Assembly: GCA_006384855.1 (NCBI GenBank)
Contig: VCJN01000195.1
Location: forward strand, 1-64,000
Origin: Tetraselmis striata
Lineage: Eukaryota > Chlorophyta > Chlorodendrophyceae > Chlorodendrales > Chlorodendraceae
Reading direction: 5' to 3'
Length of the DNA: 64,000 nucleotides
Part shown: positions 1 through 12,023 of the stretch, piece after piece
Numbering within the stretch: position 1 is the first letter of the stretch
Layout: each line of letters opens with the position of its first letter
Notes under the pieces: generated by a model
Told to the model about the DNA's origin: nothing
Databases searched by the model: none
The model's input: the letters and a program-made list of their open reading frames with translations, nothing else
Translations under genes and position numbers: made by a program

Positions 1-1881
1 GGGGAGCATATCTCGAGGATTCGCCCGGCACGGAGAATCTGCTGCAGACATCCAACTTTGGGAAAGACAGGACGGCCAGTACATGCGCCAGGCGGATATG
101 GCGATCGCGAGCTTGATTGTTAACCAGGCGCAGCACAAGCGACCCAGGATGACCATGGAGCTCTGGGGCGGTTGGTTTGACCACTGGGGCGCCCACTCGC
201 ACGCGCGTGTCAATGGGATGGTACGTGCGCTGCCGTTTGAAGGACATGGGGGGGGGGGGGGGGGGGGGGGCATCCCGTACATATTTAGACTTTTCTTACT
301 TTTTGCTTGTATCTGCTCACGCCCCCCCACCCCCCCCCCCACCTCCTTCTCTGCACACATCTACACACACAATTCTCATATATGTAGCGCCGCGTATCTG
401 TACGAGTATGAATATTTCTACACGTACATATGTATATATATGTATTTATCTAGGTAGGTATGTAAATATGTATGTATGTGTATGTGTATGTGTATGTATG
501 CACTAGCATGAATGTGAATTCCAGGCAGGTGCGGTAGCAGTCCAGCATGGTCACACCAATACCAGCGCCTGGGATTGCTTATGGACCCTGAATACACATG
601 TGACTGTGGCTTCAGGCGCTGGCGTCTGGCATCGACTACATGCTCCGAAAGCACGAGCAGTCGCTCAATGTGTACATGTTCCACGGCAGCACCTCCTGGG
701 GCTTCAGCCAGGGGTCTTGCGTCTTCAAGCAGAAGTTCTCTTACGTGCGCCCTCTCCTGCCCCCCCCCTATTTCCGCCCTGAGCTGCCGGCACCCGCACA
801 CTGTCGCCGTACTTAATGCCGTTAGCTGTACTTAGTGCTGTGCCTGACCAGTGCCCCAGAGGCCGCTCGAGGCAAATGGCTGAGAGCACTGACCTGACTG
901 AGCCTGACATCTGGCATGACTTCTCTCTGTGCCGGCCCCTGGCTGCCAGGTGACCACCTCGTACGACTACGACGCCCTGCTGGACGAGGGCGGCCGCCGT
1001 ACAGCCAAGTTTTACGAGGTTAAGAAGGTCCTGCAGGCATGGAAGGCGGAGAACCCCAAGATGGGGCGCCTGGGCTTGAAGACGATGCCGGTGCGTTCCC
1101 TATACAACCTGCGAGACCACCTACGCGTTTCCTGTATACACATGCCACTTGGCTCCTTGCCGGCTCGGCTGATGTGGCCACTCTGCTGTGCCTCTTCAGG
1201 CCGTAGAACTGGAGGTTGACGCGGCAGCCGCGCAGCCAGGCAACAGCAGCAAGGCAATGGCCCCACAACAACGATGACGTCCCTTGTCATTCTGTTTGGC
1301 AGGGATGATTTCGGGTGAAAGTGTGTGGGCGAGTGGGTGGATGTGGCGGCCGCTGGGTCTATTGATATACCATTAATAGATAGTTAATGCCGCGACTGAT
1401 GCTGCGCCTCTCGGAACATGCAGGGGCTCGGCCGCATCCTGATGCAAGAATGGCTGCCCCTCTTGGACTGTGACAGCGCGCTGCCAGCCCCTGTTATAAG
1501 GTGGGACCATGCCGCACAGGGCAGAGGGCGCCCCTCCTGAATCATGAGGCACGTGTATGGGCTGACACTGTCATCCTCACGGCGTGTCCCTTCAGCGAAG
1601 TGCCGCTCACCATGGAGCAGCTGCCCATCCACCACGGCGGCGGCCAGAGCTTTGGGTACACGCTGTACCGCTCCACCGTGACGCAGCATGCCGGCGGCCG
1701 CGTGGAACTTGCTGGCGTGAGGTACAGTAGCCTTAACGGCCCGTGAACCATCACCTGCTTACCCTTGCCGTTTGAATTGCGTACCCGCAAAGTAACATTT
1801 GTTTTACAGCGGCCTTGCATCCTTTTGTTGTTTCTCATTGTGCATTGCAACGCATTTATACGGTAGTTATCCCTCTTCGCA

Positions 1882-1912
<31 letters not shown>

Positions 1913-3199
1913 CCCAGGTGAATCCTTGATTGTGTGCACAACCAGAGTGTCAGATGCCTTGCTGTATGGTGCACAGATAGTTGTGGTATGCATGAATGAA
2001 TCAAAAGGAACATGTAGGTGTAAGCAAAATATGCTCATGTTTGCTGTGCATAGGTACATCACTAGCATATTCATGTATGGGGTCACCCCGGCTCCCCCAC
2101 CCGCCCCGTGATTGGCTGTGCGCTGATCGAGGATGGCTGCTCAAACAAAACCCAAACCGTCCCTGAGTCCTTTTGCCGGCGCGTGTGTTGTGTGCGCAGA
2201 GATCGCATACAGACGTGGCAATCCTGGTGCTCAAGAACGGCGCCAGCATCTTCGAGCGACCGGGCCAAGGGCTTTGTGTGGCAGCGGCCCTCGGTGTCGG
2301 CGCCCTGTCCAGAGATTGAGCTCCTTGAGGTGTGCTGGCACTGCGGCTGTACCACTCTGGTGACAGTGGCTACTGAGGTTGATTTTATTCTGCTGCGACG
2401 CTGGCCTGTCTGCACGCTGACCTTTGGGTTGGGATGATTGTGTCGATGCCATCTGCCATGGCGGCAGAGGCCAGAGGATGGCAGCAGGGAGCTGCGGCTA
2501 GAACTGCTCGTGGAGAACCTGGGCCGCGTGTTCATGACGTCCCAAGTTTGAAACGTTGCTGCACGTAGGTGGCTGCTCAGCGTAGAGCATGGTGCCACCT
2601 GCGATCATGCCGCTGGGGACGCCTGTGGTCTCCCTGCATCCTGACTCCCAAGTGGGTACATTAAAAGACACAAAACTGATGTGGTGCTTGACACGCAGGA
2701 GCACCGCGGAATATCTGGCGCGACCGTGTTGCCGGAAGGTACGGCGCTCGGCGGCTGGGAGATTTTCCCGCTGGACTTTGAGCCTGACTACATTCAGGAG
2801 CGTCTGTCGTCCTCCGCGTGCTGGTCGCCGCTGACTGGTAATGGGGAGCCCATCAGCGGCATGCGCGTGGAGGGCGCGCCGGTGCTGTTCCGCGCTACAT
2901 TGCGCCTGTCGGCGGAAGAGATCGAGCGTTCCGGCGACCAGTGGATCGACTTTGGGGACAGCCGCGCCGCGGCGGAGGCGGATACGGTGTGGCGCAAGGG
3001 AGCTGTGTTCATCAACGGCTTCAACTTGGGCCGCTACTGGGCAGAGGCCGGCCCTCAGCGGACCCTCTACCTGCCCGCGGCCCTGCTCCACCCGGGCAAC
3101 AACCAATTGCTTGTCTTTGAGCAGCAGCACACCTCGAGCAGAGGGACCCCGCCTTTCCTGGACTTGCTGGCGGAACCCCTGTACATGACACCAGTTTAG
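1..3199 (+). CDS. Beta-galactosidase, glycoside hydrolase family 35 (5' partial)
   Basis: Family role: removes terminal beta-linked galactose from glycans; GH35 members are usually secreted, vacuolar or lysosomal. The 5' end lies outside the window. Visible GH35 blocks in order are ELWGGWFDHWG (about 155-190), YMFHGSTSWGF (exon 616-744), TTSYDYDALLDE (exon 950-1090), a segment with QEWLPLLD (1424-1500), LPIHHGGGQSFGYTLYR (1596-1721), LELLVENLGR (about 2477-2525) and GAVFINGFNLGRYW in the last exon (2699-3199). Phases match for exons 2, 3, 5 and 6. A further exon from about 2202 reads NGASIFERPGQG if the second of two adjacent AGs is used. Exons around 1200-1260 and 2280-2700 are not settled. 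The reading frame changes near 76-83, between the NFG block and the next exon part, so an indel or a missed junction is likely there. Intron 1 holds a 23-nt G run. Family assignment is strong, exon detail moderate. Confidence 0.9.
248..270 (+). repeat. 23-nt G run in intron 1 of GH35
   Basis: Starts 28 nt after the donor at 221. One of about 17 homopolymer G/C runs of about 20 nt or more in the window. Confidence 0.95.
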
Positions 3200-4040
3200 A
3201 TGCCTGAGAGTTTTGGCACACCTGAGGGTGTAGGCACGCTTGCTTTACGCCTACCAATACAACAGCGGCACAACAAATGGGCTGCTGCGAGATATATTCC
3301 TAGTTTTTTATGTAGACCCTACAGTCAAAAAACGTCCGATCCAGGCAATCATTTCAATAATTCGTCGCATAATTGTGGCATGCAGTAGACACAGGCCGGC
3401 GATGTATGTTGCACCTTCACCCGTAATTTAATGCCAAGCATGCTACATGTGTATAAATGGCAGAAATAAAATTGTGTCATTTTTGCGTATTGTGGTGAAA
3501 CACCCAGAATCAGCAATAAAATGATTCCATCAACGCAGCGGCTAGCGGATTCGTCACATGTATCTCCATGTATCATGTATCATGGAGATACGCTGCTTGA
3601 TATTGCGGCACAGCGCGTGCCTTGCATGGGGGCACACTGTGCCCAAATGTTGAAGATTCGCAATTTGGTTTTTGGGGCTCTCACTACATTTCAAAATTAT
3701 TGGCAAGCCAGGTGGGTACTATGCGTACTGGTGGGAATTGTCTCTGGCCTTATTTATTGGGAAATCCCGGATCCGGCTTCCGTACTGATATCGGCCTGAA
3801 TGCCTGTACTCGTACGACGAGTAAAATGCGGGTCCCAGAGCGCGGCTTATTTGAGATCCCCCCCCCCACCCCGGGACACGACTGGCACCAGTAGTGAAAC
3901 CCTTGCAGCGTCTCTACGACGGCCCTTTAGATGGCGACTATGACACTCGTGTGTGCACCGGCGTATCAATGACTGCATAAAATCTATGTTAAAGCCCTGA
4001 TGTAAAAATTACATATATAATATAATCGATAATGTTATAG
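3200..4040. other. Intergenic spacer downstream of beta-galactosidase
   Basis: AT-richer 3' flank with several AATAAA-like strings (about 3464 and 3515) but no clear TGTAA soon after the stop. A copy of the dispersed CGGGACAGG-type repeat lies at about 3868-3945. No convincing gene is seen. Confidence 0.6.
3868..3945 (+). repeat. Dispersed repeat fragment (CGGGACAGGACTGG family)
   Basis: Contains CCCCGGGACACGACTGGCA followed by a stretch ending in GCAGCGTCTCTACGACGG. The same arrangement recurs at 21635-21705 and, reversed, at 41905-41965 and 59222-59280. It looks like one end of a short DNA element. Confidence 0.6.
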
Positions 4041-4057
4041 GCGTTAAAATTAATGAA

Positions 4058-4325
4058 CGGGGTGGGTCTTGATCCGTGCGTAGGCTGCACGCCACATGTG
4101 GCCGAACCGACTGCTTCCCTGTGGGCATACATCCTCATCTTCCCTACATACATCTTCCCTTCCCGTTGCTCGAGCTAGCCGCCCCTAGTAGTCGCACCAT
4201 GAATGCGATAGCGTACTGTGGAGATTTACGCATTTACATCTGGCATTCGTGAAATGCTACATCTTGCCGGTGAGTTAATGCTAGTGCGTTACATCGCATG
4301 TATACGCGATGTACGTCTAGGAATA
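4058..4325 (+). repeat. Left direct repeat flanking transposase relic
   Basis: This segment and 6594-6822 are clearly homologous in the same orientation. Shared strings include TGCACGCCACATGT, CATCTTCCCT, CCTAGTAGTCG and TGGAGATTTACGCAT, with scattered substitutions and small gaps. The two copies bracket a Tc1/mariner-like transposase relic. They are longer and better preserved than chance would allow. Confidence 0.8.
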
Positions 4326-5469
4326 GATAGGGTATTTATATGCCCTACCCTGATGAGAACATGCGGGGTGATGTTGCGGCTATCTTTGTGTCGCGAGCCC
4401 ATGGCCGCGCTTGGCGTATGCGCTTCAAAAATCAACGATAATCCTAACCTGCTCGCTAGCGCGCCCCGAAAAAAACGGGAATTGCCGGCCGAATGAAATA
4501 AAATAGAATAAATTAATGCGCGCAAAAATGGCAAAATAATCGTCCAGAACACAAGGTCACAATGCGGCTGTAACCTGTGTGCGCGGTACTTAGTCACATC
4601 CGCGCCCGCTAAGTCCGCGCTAAGTCCACGTTCTGTGGTTCGCGCGTGGCGGGGCCGCCTCACTACGCGAGGAAATGTACCGACGGCGAATCGAACCTGC
4701 GCACGGCCGTGCGCGTGTACAAAGAGCGCATGTTACACACTCAGGCCGCAGCCGAAGGTAACAATCACGAATTGTTTTGTGGAATGTAACCGGTACCGAA
4801 CGGCTCGCTTTACGGCGTTGGGTACCGATTTCATGGTGAGATGTTAAAAACCCACTCATATCTTTTGACGCCAGTAGTAGGATGGGGTGTTACACTTTCG
4901 GCAAACTTTTAGCCTTGGGTGCGCGCCACTTGCCTGATATATACGTCGTGCACCAAGGATGTATTTGGTATGTTCACCTCTTGTGCGATCGCCCCCGAGT
5001 GGCTGCATAAATATTTATAGATAAATTCCAGTGCCAAAGAGGTTATAGAGCCAAAGGATGGCGCCCCCAAAGAAGCATAATAAATGTCAGCATTTCTATT
5101 TGTGCACTATACGTGGCGGGCCAGAAATCCTAGAATAATTCCATGGTAAATACAATCATACTATGCAGTGTCTATTTATCACTACTGTATCCCTAGTGGG
5201 ACCAAAAATGACTACGCAATATATACGTATCCATGAAGATATGTATGTCACGAGACCCGCCGAATTTTCTGCCGACACCTTCGGAGATTCCGATGCATAT
5301 GCATACGCCCATTGGACTTCCTAGGTCATAATAAGGATCCCGCAGCGCAACAAGCCGGCACATTTCTCTCTCTGCAGCCTATTCCTCGCAAAGACTCAGC
5401 CAACATGCTCGTCTAAATTATCGCCGCAACTCGCACGACCATCAAACCACGCACGCCGCTTGGATAGAG

Positions 5470-6508
5470 GCTGCGCCAGTCAAGCTAAGGAAGCATGGCG
5501 AAATCGTGGCTAAAACGGCAAGGGCGATGGGCCGCAGCGAGAATTTTGTCCGCCTGTGGGCTCGGCGTGCTGCGACGGGAGAAGGATTCGGTAACCGTGC
5601 GCGGCAAGGAAGGCTACGCGTCCTAAATAATCAACAAGGCTGCTTGGGGGGCGAGGCAACTGGCCGAGGGAAAGGAGCTCGTAAGGGGCGCTACTATTGC
5701 TTGCCGACTGAGGGCGCGTGGGAATACGGCAAGAAGGTTAGACGAGCACTGTGCGCCGCGCTTTAAAGCGAGGGCGGCCGGAGGGGTTGCAGCTCAATGA
5801 TAAGAGGCAAAAACGCAGCAAGAGTAACGAGCATCAACGAGTGGTATGGGTAAAAGAGACCGAAAACTCAGATATACAAAACTGGATGTTAACATATATA
5901 TTGTAAGGTGTTTCGGCAGCACAAGCTCTCGGGGAGACGGAGGTGGCAACGCCGCGGCAAAGCGGTGAAGCAAGAGATAGTCAAGGATCCAAACCAAGCA
6001 CACATGTACATCGCGTTGGCTTCAAATGCCGTGTCTAGCTTCCATGCAATTAAGGGAACCACATGGCGCAAGGAATACAAGACAAAAGGTGTGTGAGGAA
6101 AAGAATACCGCAAGATGATAAAAATTCTGTTCGTTCATGCAGGTGCGCGACTCTTTGACGGGCAGCCGATCAATGTCCATGAAGACGAGGCCTCTATGCG
6201 GAGCAAAAATAACGAAGTTGATATGGCCAAAAAAACCCGCACATCACAGTGGCGCGCGCACCCGCGCACCTCCATGCTCCCATACTTGAACCCTATCGAA
6301 AATATGTGGAGTAGGGTTGAGGACTAGATGCGGGGAATTAAATTCTAAAGCTTTCGCAGCTTTGAGAATACACTCCAAATGGGGCAATATATCAATCGAA
6401 CAATGCAAACAACTATGCGCCTCAATGCTTGTGCGACTATCAAAGGTTTTGAGCACTGGAGGAGGACACATAGAGCGAAACATATGCACCCCAAAAATTA
6501 AGTTATAA
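5470..6508 (+). pseudogene. Tc1/mariner-IS630-type transposase relic
   Basis: DDE transposase catalysing cut-and-paste transposition. The N-terminal helix-turn-helix is visible around 5480-5620 (GEIVAKTARAMGRSENFV). A middle part at about 5905-6113 carries YKTKGV. The second catalytic region VHEDEAS is near 6175-6195, and the hallmark PYLNPIENMW with the catalytic glutamate is at about 6280-6310. After a stop at 6325 a C-terminal tail (ISIEQCKQL and a GG motif) continues in another frame to 6508. Several frame changes and stops make this a dead copy. Direct repeats lie at 4058-4325 and 6594-6822; typical Tc1 terminal inverted repeats were not found by eye. Confidence 0.85.
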
Positions 6509-6593
6509 ACTGAAAACACTTGCCTACAAAATCGGCACTAATGCCAAATATGCGTATCATATTTTCCATATCACTACCATACATGCGTAAAAA

Positions 6594-6822
6594 GTAATGA
6601 ATGTGTGGGTCTAAATTCGTGCGCAGGTTGCACGCCACATGTCGCCAAACCGATTGCTTCCCGGCATACATCGTCATCTTCCCTCGATCTAGCCGTCCCT
6701 AGTAGTCGTACAATGAATGCGATAGGGTATGGTGGAGATTTACGCATATACATCTAGCAATGGTGAAAGGCGACATATTGCCAAATGTATGTACGCGGTG
6801 TACACCTAGCGTTATCTAGATC
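6594..6822 (+). repeat. Right direct repeat flanking transposase relic
   Basis: Partner of 4058-4325, about 2.5 kb away in the same orientation. It is slightly shorter because about 30 bp around the CTTCCCT repeats are missing. Confidence 0.8.
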
Positions 6823-7251
6823 GAACATGTCGCACGTAAACGCCCCCACCGCCGGTCGAGCCACTGGAAGACGTTGCGGTTGAGCATCTAGTCGTTGCGG
6901 TCACCAAGTTTGCAGATATCGTCAGCCTCTTGATTGAGTGCCCCGAGCACCCATGTGAGGTTCACCGTCGTGCAGGCGTGAACATGGCAGAATTGGCTAC
7001 CTCCTTCGTCAGAAAGTAAAGCGCAAGTTTGCGGCTGCCGTGGCGTACGACGTACAATGTCTTTTCGGAATTGGATTCTTATTGTCGACCTGAACCGCTA
7101 CCTTTCTGCCCAAAGAAAACCGCGCGAAGGCGTGGAGAAAGCGCAATAGCCCGCGCAGCTCCCGATGAGTGGGGATTCTGTCCGCTCGAGTGGCGTAAAT
7201 AAACTATGCGCAATCCATCGGGCGGGGTCAAAGGAGACCGCGCCCCACCCC

Positions 7252-8424
7252 TTATATCGGAGACATCTCACGCAAATGCAAAGGCCTCGCCACCGCCCGC
7301 CGGCCACAAGATAGACCCGCGGAACGACTCGTGCTCGGTGATGGCCCAAAATATAAGGTCATCCGGGCCGTTTTAGACTCTGAGGCTAGGGCAACGGAAC
7401 CCCACCACGAGGCGGCATCATTAGCCAGGGCTTGGAGGCACCGCGTGCATAGCCGGCAAATACCCCCGGAGACCAATTCGAAGGACTGAATCTGACCGGC
7501 AATCGACGCCAAATGCCGGACCCGTACCGTTCTGCTGGTTATATAGGGCGCCATCAGCGATGCGGGTCTGGCGGAGCCGGTCCCACCTGTTAGGGTTTCC
7601 ACTATAACCCTACATGCATGCCTATACCCGCACACATGTATACACTCATACTCATAGTACCTGCATACCTATACCCACACACATGTATACAGTCATACTC
7701 GTACCGCTCACTTCCTTATACTACTAACACAACTACATGTATTGATGTTCATATTGCTCATCCGCTCATACACTACATACGCCGCGTACATGTTACATGT
7801 GATGCCTTCGTTAGCCATTACGCACCGATGACTTCTCGATGACAACATGCCCAAGCCGCCTGAATGCCTACATGCAACCGGTTGTCAAGCCGATGGCTGT
7901 ATGAAGCCGTGTACGCACGTACGCCCCGGCACACTGTAACGACTTCCTTTGCTGCAAACATCTCTCTTGCCTATATGCTAGAGCCCCTCGCCTAAAGCTG
8001 ACCCTGCCGCTGCTGCGGGCCTGCGGCCCCTCGAACAGGATGCTCCGGAGGTCCACCACGAACCCCAAGTGTTGCAGCACCAATACCGCGGTGGGCTGCG
8101 ACTTCGCTTCATCGACGGCGAGGCCCGCGGCCTTGAAGTCCGCCCGGACACCCGCAACTAGGGTTTGGGCGACCATGCCGCGGAATAGCCAATTGTCAAG
8201 ATACGCGATCATTCGCATCCCGCGGCTGCGCTAATACCCTACTAAAACTCCCATGATCTTAGAGAACACCCGAGGTGAGAGCTTGAGACCAAACGGTAAG
8301 CATCAGTAGCCATAGACGTAGTAACGTTCTTGCCACTCAAAAGCGCAGTAGAGTCCGGGTGGAACGCAATATGCCGGTAGCCCTCTATCAGGTCGACACC
8401 GAGCAAAACGTTGCCGCTGGGCAC
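7252..8424 (-). pseudogene. DIRS-like retroelement RT-RNase H relic
   Basis: Minus-strand pieces in collinear order. 8424-8242 resembles the DIRS RT start (LIEGYRHIAFHPDS). 8218-7868 holds the RT palm region (MIAYLDNWLFRG, VDEAKSQP, VLQHLGFVVDLRS). 7530-7252 resembles the RNase H linker (VRVRHLASIAGQIQS, LCTRCLQAL). This is the arrangement of DIRS/YR retrotransposon pol. Stops and frame changes separate the pieces, so it is not functional. A gag-like piece lies upstream on the same strand at 10189-9793. No tyrosine recombinase was found next to it. Confidence 0.8.
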
Positions 8425-9453
8425 TTAATCACATAGCATTCGCAGGTACTCCAGGCATCTTGAATGGCACATTTTGCATAAATTCGTTCGGGAAACACAT
8501 TTCCGGTATCAACCGGAGTTTTGAAAAATCTTTTTTCGTCACACTCCCACGGGGGGGGGAGGGGGGGGGAGGGGGGGAGTTTAGTGGAGGGAATTGTACC
8601 TCCTCAACGGGCAACATGCGGAAAACCTGTTGGGGCACGAACTTGGCATGTTCGTACGCCGAGCGCTGGTTGGGATGCGCTCGCTGTTGCGGGGGGTCCG
8701 TGGCCCATTCAATCGAGTAGCCGTCGCGAATCCACTACGAGAGGACATGTCGATCTTGCGTCGCGTGCGCGACGATGACCCCGAAGTCCCAGCCATCGCG
8801 AAGTTTTCCCGTGTTCCCGGCCGATAGAGGCGCCTCGCTGGAGGCCGGTACCGGTGGCGTCGGGACGTGCGTCGTCGTCCACTGCCACGCACGGCCGGGC
8901 CGCGGTTTCGGTTCCGCCGGCGCGGGCGCGGCGCGACACACCGGAGAGCCGCACGATATTGCAATGCGCGCGCGACATACCAGTATGTACGTTAGTCATC
9001 TCATCACTCCAGGAATCGTACTCGTACCGTGGCGCGCTGTGCGTACGCTATAGCCATATGTGTAAATGGCCATATATGTAAAGGCCATTATGAACATATG
9101 ATGTAACGGGTTTCGCAGCACGCATGACGTACGGGGCGGGATGAAACAAATCCGTGCCAGCGCCCCCCCGAGTGCCCTCGGCGGTGCCTGTAGCGGTCGT
9201 CCGTCGTGCCCGGTCCGTCGTGCCTCGACAAACCACACTCCTCGATCACGCACCGAAGATAAGCCGCGCAGCACGGAGCCGAGGAAAGGCCATGGCCCAT
9301 CACATGCATGAATTACATCCGGCCTGGAAGACTGGCGCGGCCAGGTTGCGGCCCAAGCATCACTGTGCGCTAGATATGGAAGCCCGGTTGGAGTACGCGT
9401 TGGCGAGATGGCCAGAGCGACCGCAACTGTATCAGCTACCGTCATTGCTACGA

Positions 9454-9476
9454 GGGGGGGGGGGGGGGGGGGGGGG
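9454..9476 (+). repeat. 23-nt G run
   Basis: Lies between the DIRS-like RT and gag-like relics, outside any gene. Confidence 0.95.
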
Positions 9477-9792
9477 CTTGGCGGGATACCGCATCCGCTC
9501 GATATCGTGCATTGGGATTGCACCCTGGTGCGTTCGACGTGCGCATCGGGCGCGCACCAGCCGGCTGCGTTGCAGTCCGGCGCTTCTTCTCCTTCTCCTT
9601 CTCCTCTAGTTTGCGGCGGACTGTGCGAAGGACGTCATGGTTGACGGGTCGACGCTCGCATCGGTAGTAGCAAGGGCGGATGAGCCCTTGGCGCGGCAAT
9701 CGAATCCTATTGCCGTGTTAGTGTGCACGACGTGAAGCTCGGCGAGCTCGAGCGTGGGCATCTCGACAGCCGAGAACTAGAGGGACTCGTGC

Positions 9793-10189
9793 TCAGTCTT
9801 TGGCTAGGGCTAACGCACCGGACACCAGGCGGCCGGCCGACGCCTCGACCGCCTCGGCACGTTCACTGGGAGGGAGAGCCGCTAGCCCTTCGTGTTCATC
9901 ATTAACAAAAAGAAGAAAGTCCCTTACACATTCATTCTTACGCCGAAGTCGTCCTACACTCAGCTTGATCATGCTCGCACGGAACGTGTAGGTGTACGCG
10001 GTGAATGGCGTTCCGGGTGTCAAGCCAATAGTCACCTTCGCCATCGGTAGGGAGAACTTGCGCCTCGTCGGTGAGGACTTGCTTGCACTTCTTGCCGACC
10101 TCCGACGCGACAGAGTCAACCGGCGGCACGGCCGCGGCCACGGCGGTAGACGTAGACGCTCCATCACGACTCGCCGCGCGCTCTGCCAT
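9793..10189 (-). pseudogene. Possible gag-like ORF upstream of DIRS RT relic
   Basis: Starts MAERAASRDG at 10189 and runs about 50 residues before shifting frame. The second part reads KVTIGLTPGTPFTAY and continues to a coiled, Glu/Ala-rich tail. No recognised domain. Its place and strand, upstream of the RT-RNase H relic, suggest the gag region of the same retroelement. This is inference. Confidence 0.4.
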
Positions 10190-10584
10190 GTGGAGTTACG
10201 CTTGGGTGGCCGCGGCGTCCCGGAGTGCGGCGGAGCACGCCGTCTTGGAGCACGAGTAGCAGCAGTTGAGGGGCGCTCTCCATCGCCGCCTCATCCGACG
10301 CCGCCGCACGGAACTCGCACAATAGTAGCGCGCGTTCCTCCTTGGCGGCGGCGAGCTCGTCCACGGCGTGCTAGGGGAGCGCGTTGACAACGCCGGAGGG
10401 GGGGAGCGCTCGACATGTTGTCGAGAAAAGTCTGGAAATAGGTGGAAACATATGGTCGGAACTCGGCTCATGAAGAGACAGATGATTTTGCTGCTCAAAA
10501 ATCACGAGAGCAGAAGTCGGAAAGGCAAGGGATATTAGTAGCCGAGTCGAAGGGTAACTACCGGCACCGGCGTACGGTACGTAC

Positions 10585-12011
10585 CAGGGTTGGGCGGAAC
10601 TCAGTTCCGTTCCGGCGGGTTCCGGAGTTCCGACCCGCTTGAAACTGAACCGCCGGAATTCGGTCAAAAACCCGGTGGAACTGAACCCCCCCCCCCCCCC
10701 CCCCCCCGGGAACTACGTCGAAACTTATCCTAATCGACTCATGCGTGTTGCTATCGCGCTGGCTCGTCGAGATATGGTGATATACGGTGAGAAAAACACC
10801 GCAGGTGCCAGAGGGGCAGATATATCACCGCCATCACAGCTCGCATGGCACAGTTGCTAACACCCCTGGCCCCTCACCCTGAGCTATGGCTTCCGACAAT
10901 ATTACCTTCCCTCTCGACCCGGAGGCGGAAGAGGACGTGCCTATGGATCAGGAGGAAGCGGAAGGCGATGTAGAGGAGGATCCCGCCGCCGCCGACGGCG
11001 GTGATGCCGCCGATGACTTGATGACGCCGCCACGCCGTGCCGCCCGGGCCAGCGGACGCCCCCCCCTCGCGCCCGCTACTGCCGGCTCGTCCGCCCGACC
11101 CGAAACTTAGGGCACTACTCAGCAGAATACCGATGCTCAGCATGACGAGAATGAACAAGCAGATACAAACGATCCTAGCTTTCGTTGCCGCGTCGAGATG
11201 CTCGTTCGGAACCACAACAAAACCTGGGTATCCGCTCAAAAGCGAGGGGCGGAGTGGTCCTTCTATGTCCCTTGTGATCCCGCTCATGGTAATAAGACGA
11301 AACGACTTACATGGGCGGTGATCTACACGTCGAGTTGCTTTCTCTGTCACGCTGCGAAGGAAGATAACCTACACTTATTCGCGTTTCCGGCCGCGGAGGA
11401 CGAGGAGATGCATGCATGTGCATTACAACGCAACGTCGTTCTGGGCCCCGCCGCTGCCGCGCACTAAAGAGGGCGGCTTCATCAAACAAAGCACCTACTA
11501 CCAATCTAAGTCCGGCCCTAACTCGTTGAAAAAGCACTGCAAAACCCATCATGCAGATGAGCTATTGGAGGTGCGTTTTGCTTGCGTGCCTGCCGCATAA
11601 TGCGTGCCGCTGCCGATTGCATGTTGCCACTACTGCTTTTGATACATATAATTATGTTACTTGTATGCTAACGACGCTTCGCCTCCCCAGGTAAAAGCAT
11701 CCTTGGCGCATGCTAGTGAAGCCCCCACCACCTCAGCGGCTACCAACGAGGCCGGGTGGGCAAGGGGCGTAGACATCACAACATTTAATATATTGTTTTT
11801 TACAATCCGCAGCTCACATACACTGGTGTCACCTGCAAGCACAACTGCACAGCTCATAGCAGTCTGGCAACCCATTACAAACAGCCCAGTTCCGGCCCTG
11901 GATCCGGCGAAATTCCGTTCAGTTCCGGCGGAACTAGTATGTTCCGGCGGAATTCCGTGGTTCCGTTCCGGCGGAACTGAATTCCTCCATTTGGAGTTCC
12001 ACCCAACCCTG
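10585..12011. mobile_element. hAT-family DNA transposon, copy 1 (internally deleted)
   Basis: Begins CAGGGTTGGGCGGAACT and ends with the inverse, AGTTCCACCCAACCCTG, which is a classic hAT terminus. The flanking 8-mers are GTACGTAC (10577-10584) and GTACGTCG (12012-12019), 6 of 8 matching, consistent with a worn 8-bp target duplication. Inside both ends are several GTTCCGGCGGAACT-like copies (10600-10680 and 11890-11990), probably subterminal transposase-binding repeats. It encodes only a BED-zinc-finger N-terminal part. A 22-nt C run sits just inside the left end. Confidence 0.85.
10886..11880 (+). pseudogene. hAT transposase N-terminal part with BED zinc finger (decayed)
   Basis: Starts with an acidic region (MASDNITFPLD) at 10886. 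It is interrupted by one in-frame TAG at 11108-11110 and continues in the same frame to a CxxC pair (SCFLCHAAKED, about 11340). A frame shift follows, then NSLKKHCKTHH at about 11520-11550, giving the C2H2 pattern of a BED finger. A donor GAG|GTGCG at 11571 and acceptor at 11690 would join a further piece. No catalytic core or dimerisation domain follows before the element ends, so this is a non-autonomous or broken copy. Confidence 0.7.
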
Positions 12012-12023
12012 GTACGTCGGTAC

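Noticed and set aside
4660..4760. Minus-strand tRNA-like string with GGTTCGATTCG
   Set aside because: B-box match only; T stem and acceptor stem do not pair, so no tRNA is called.
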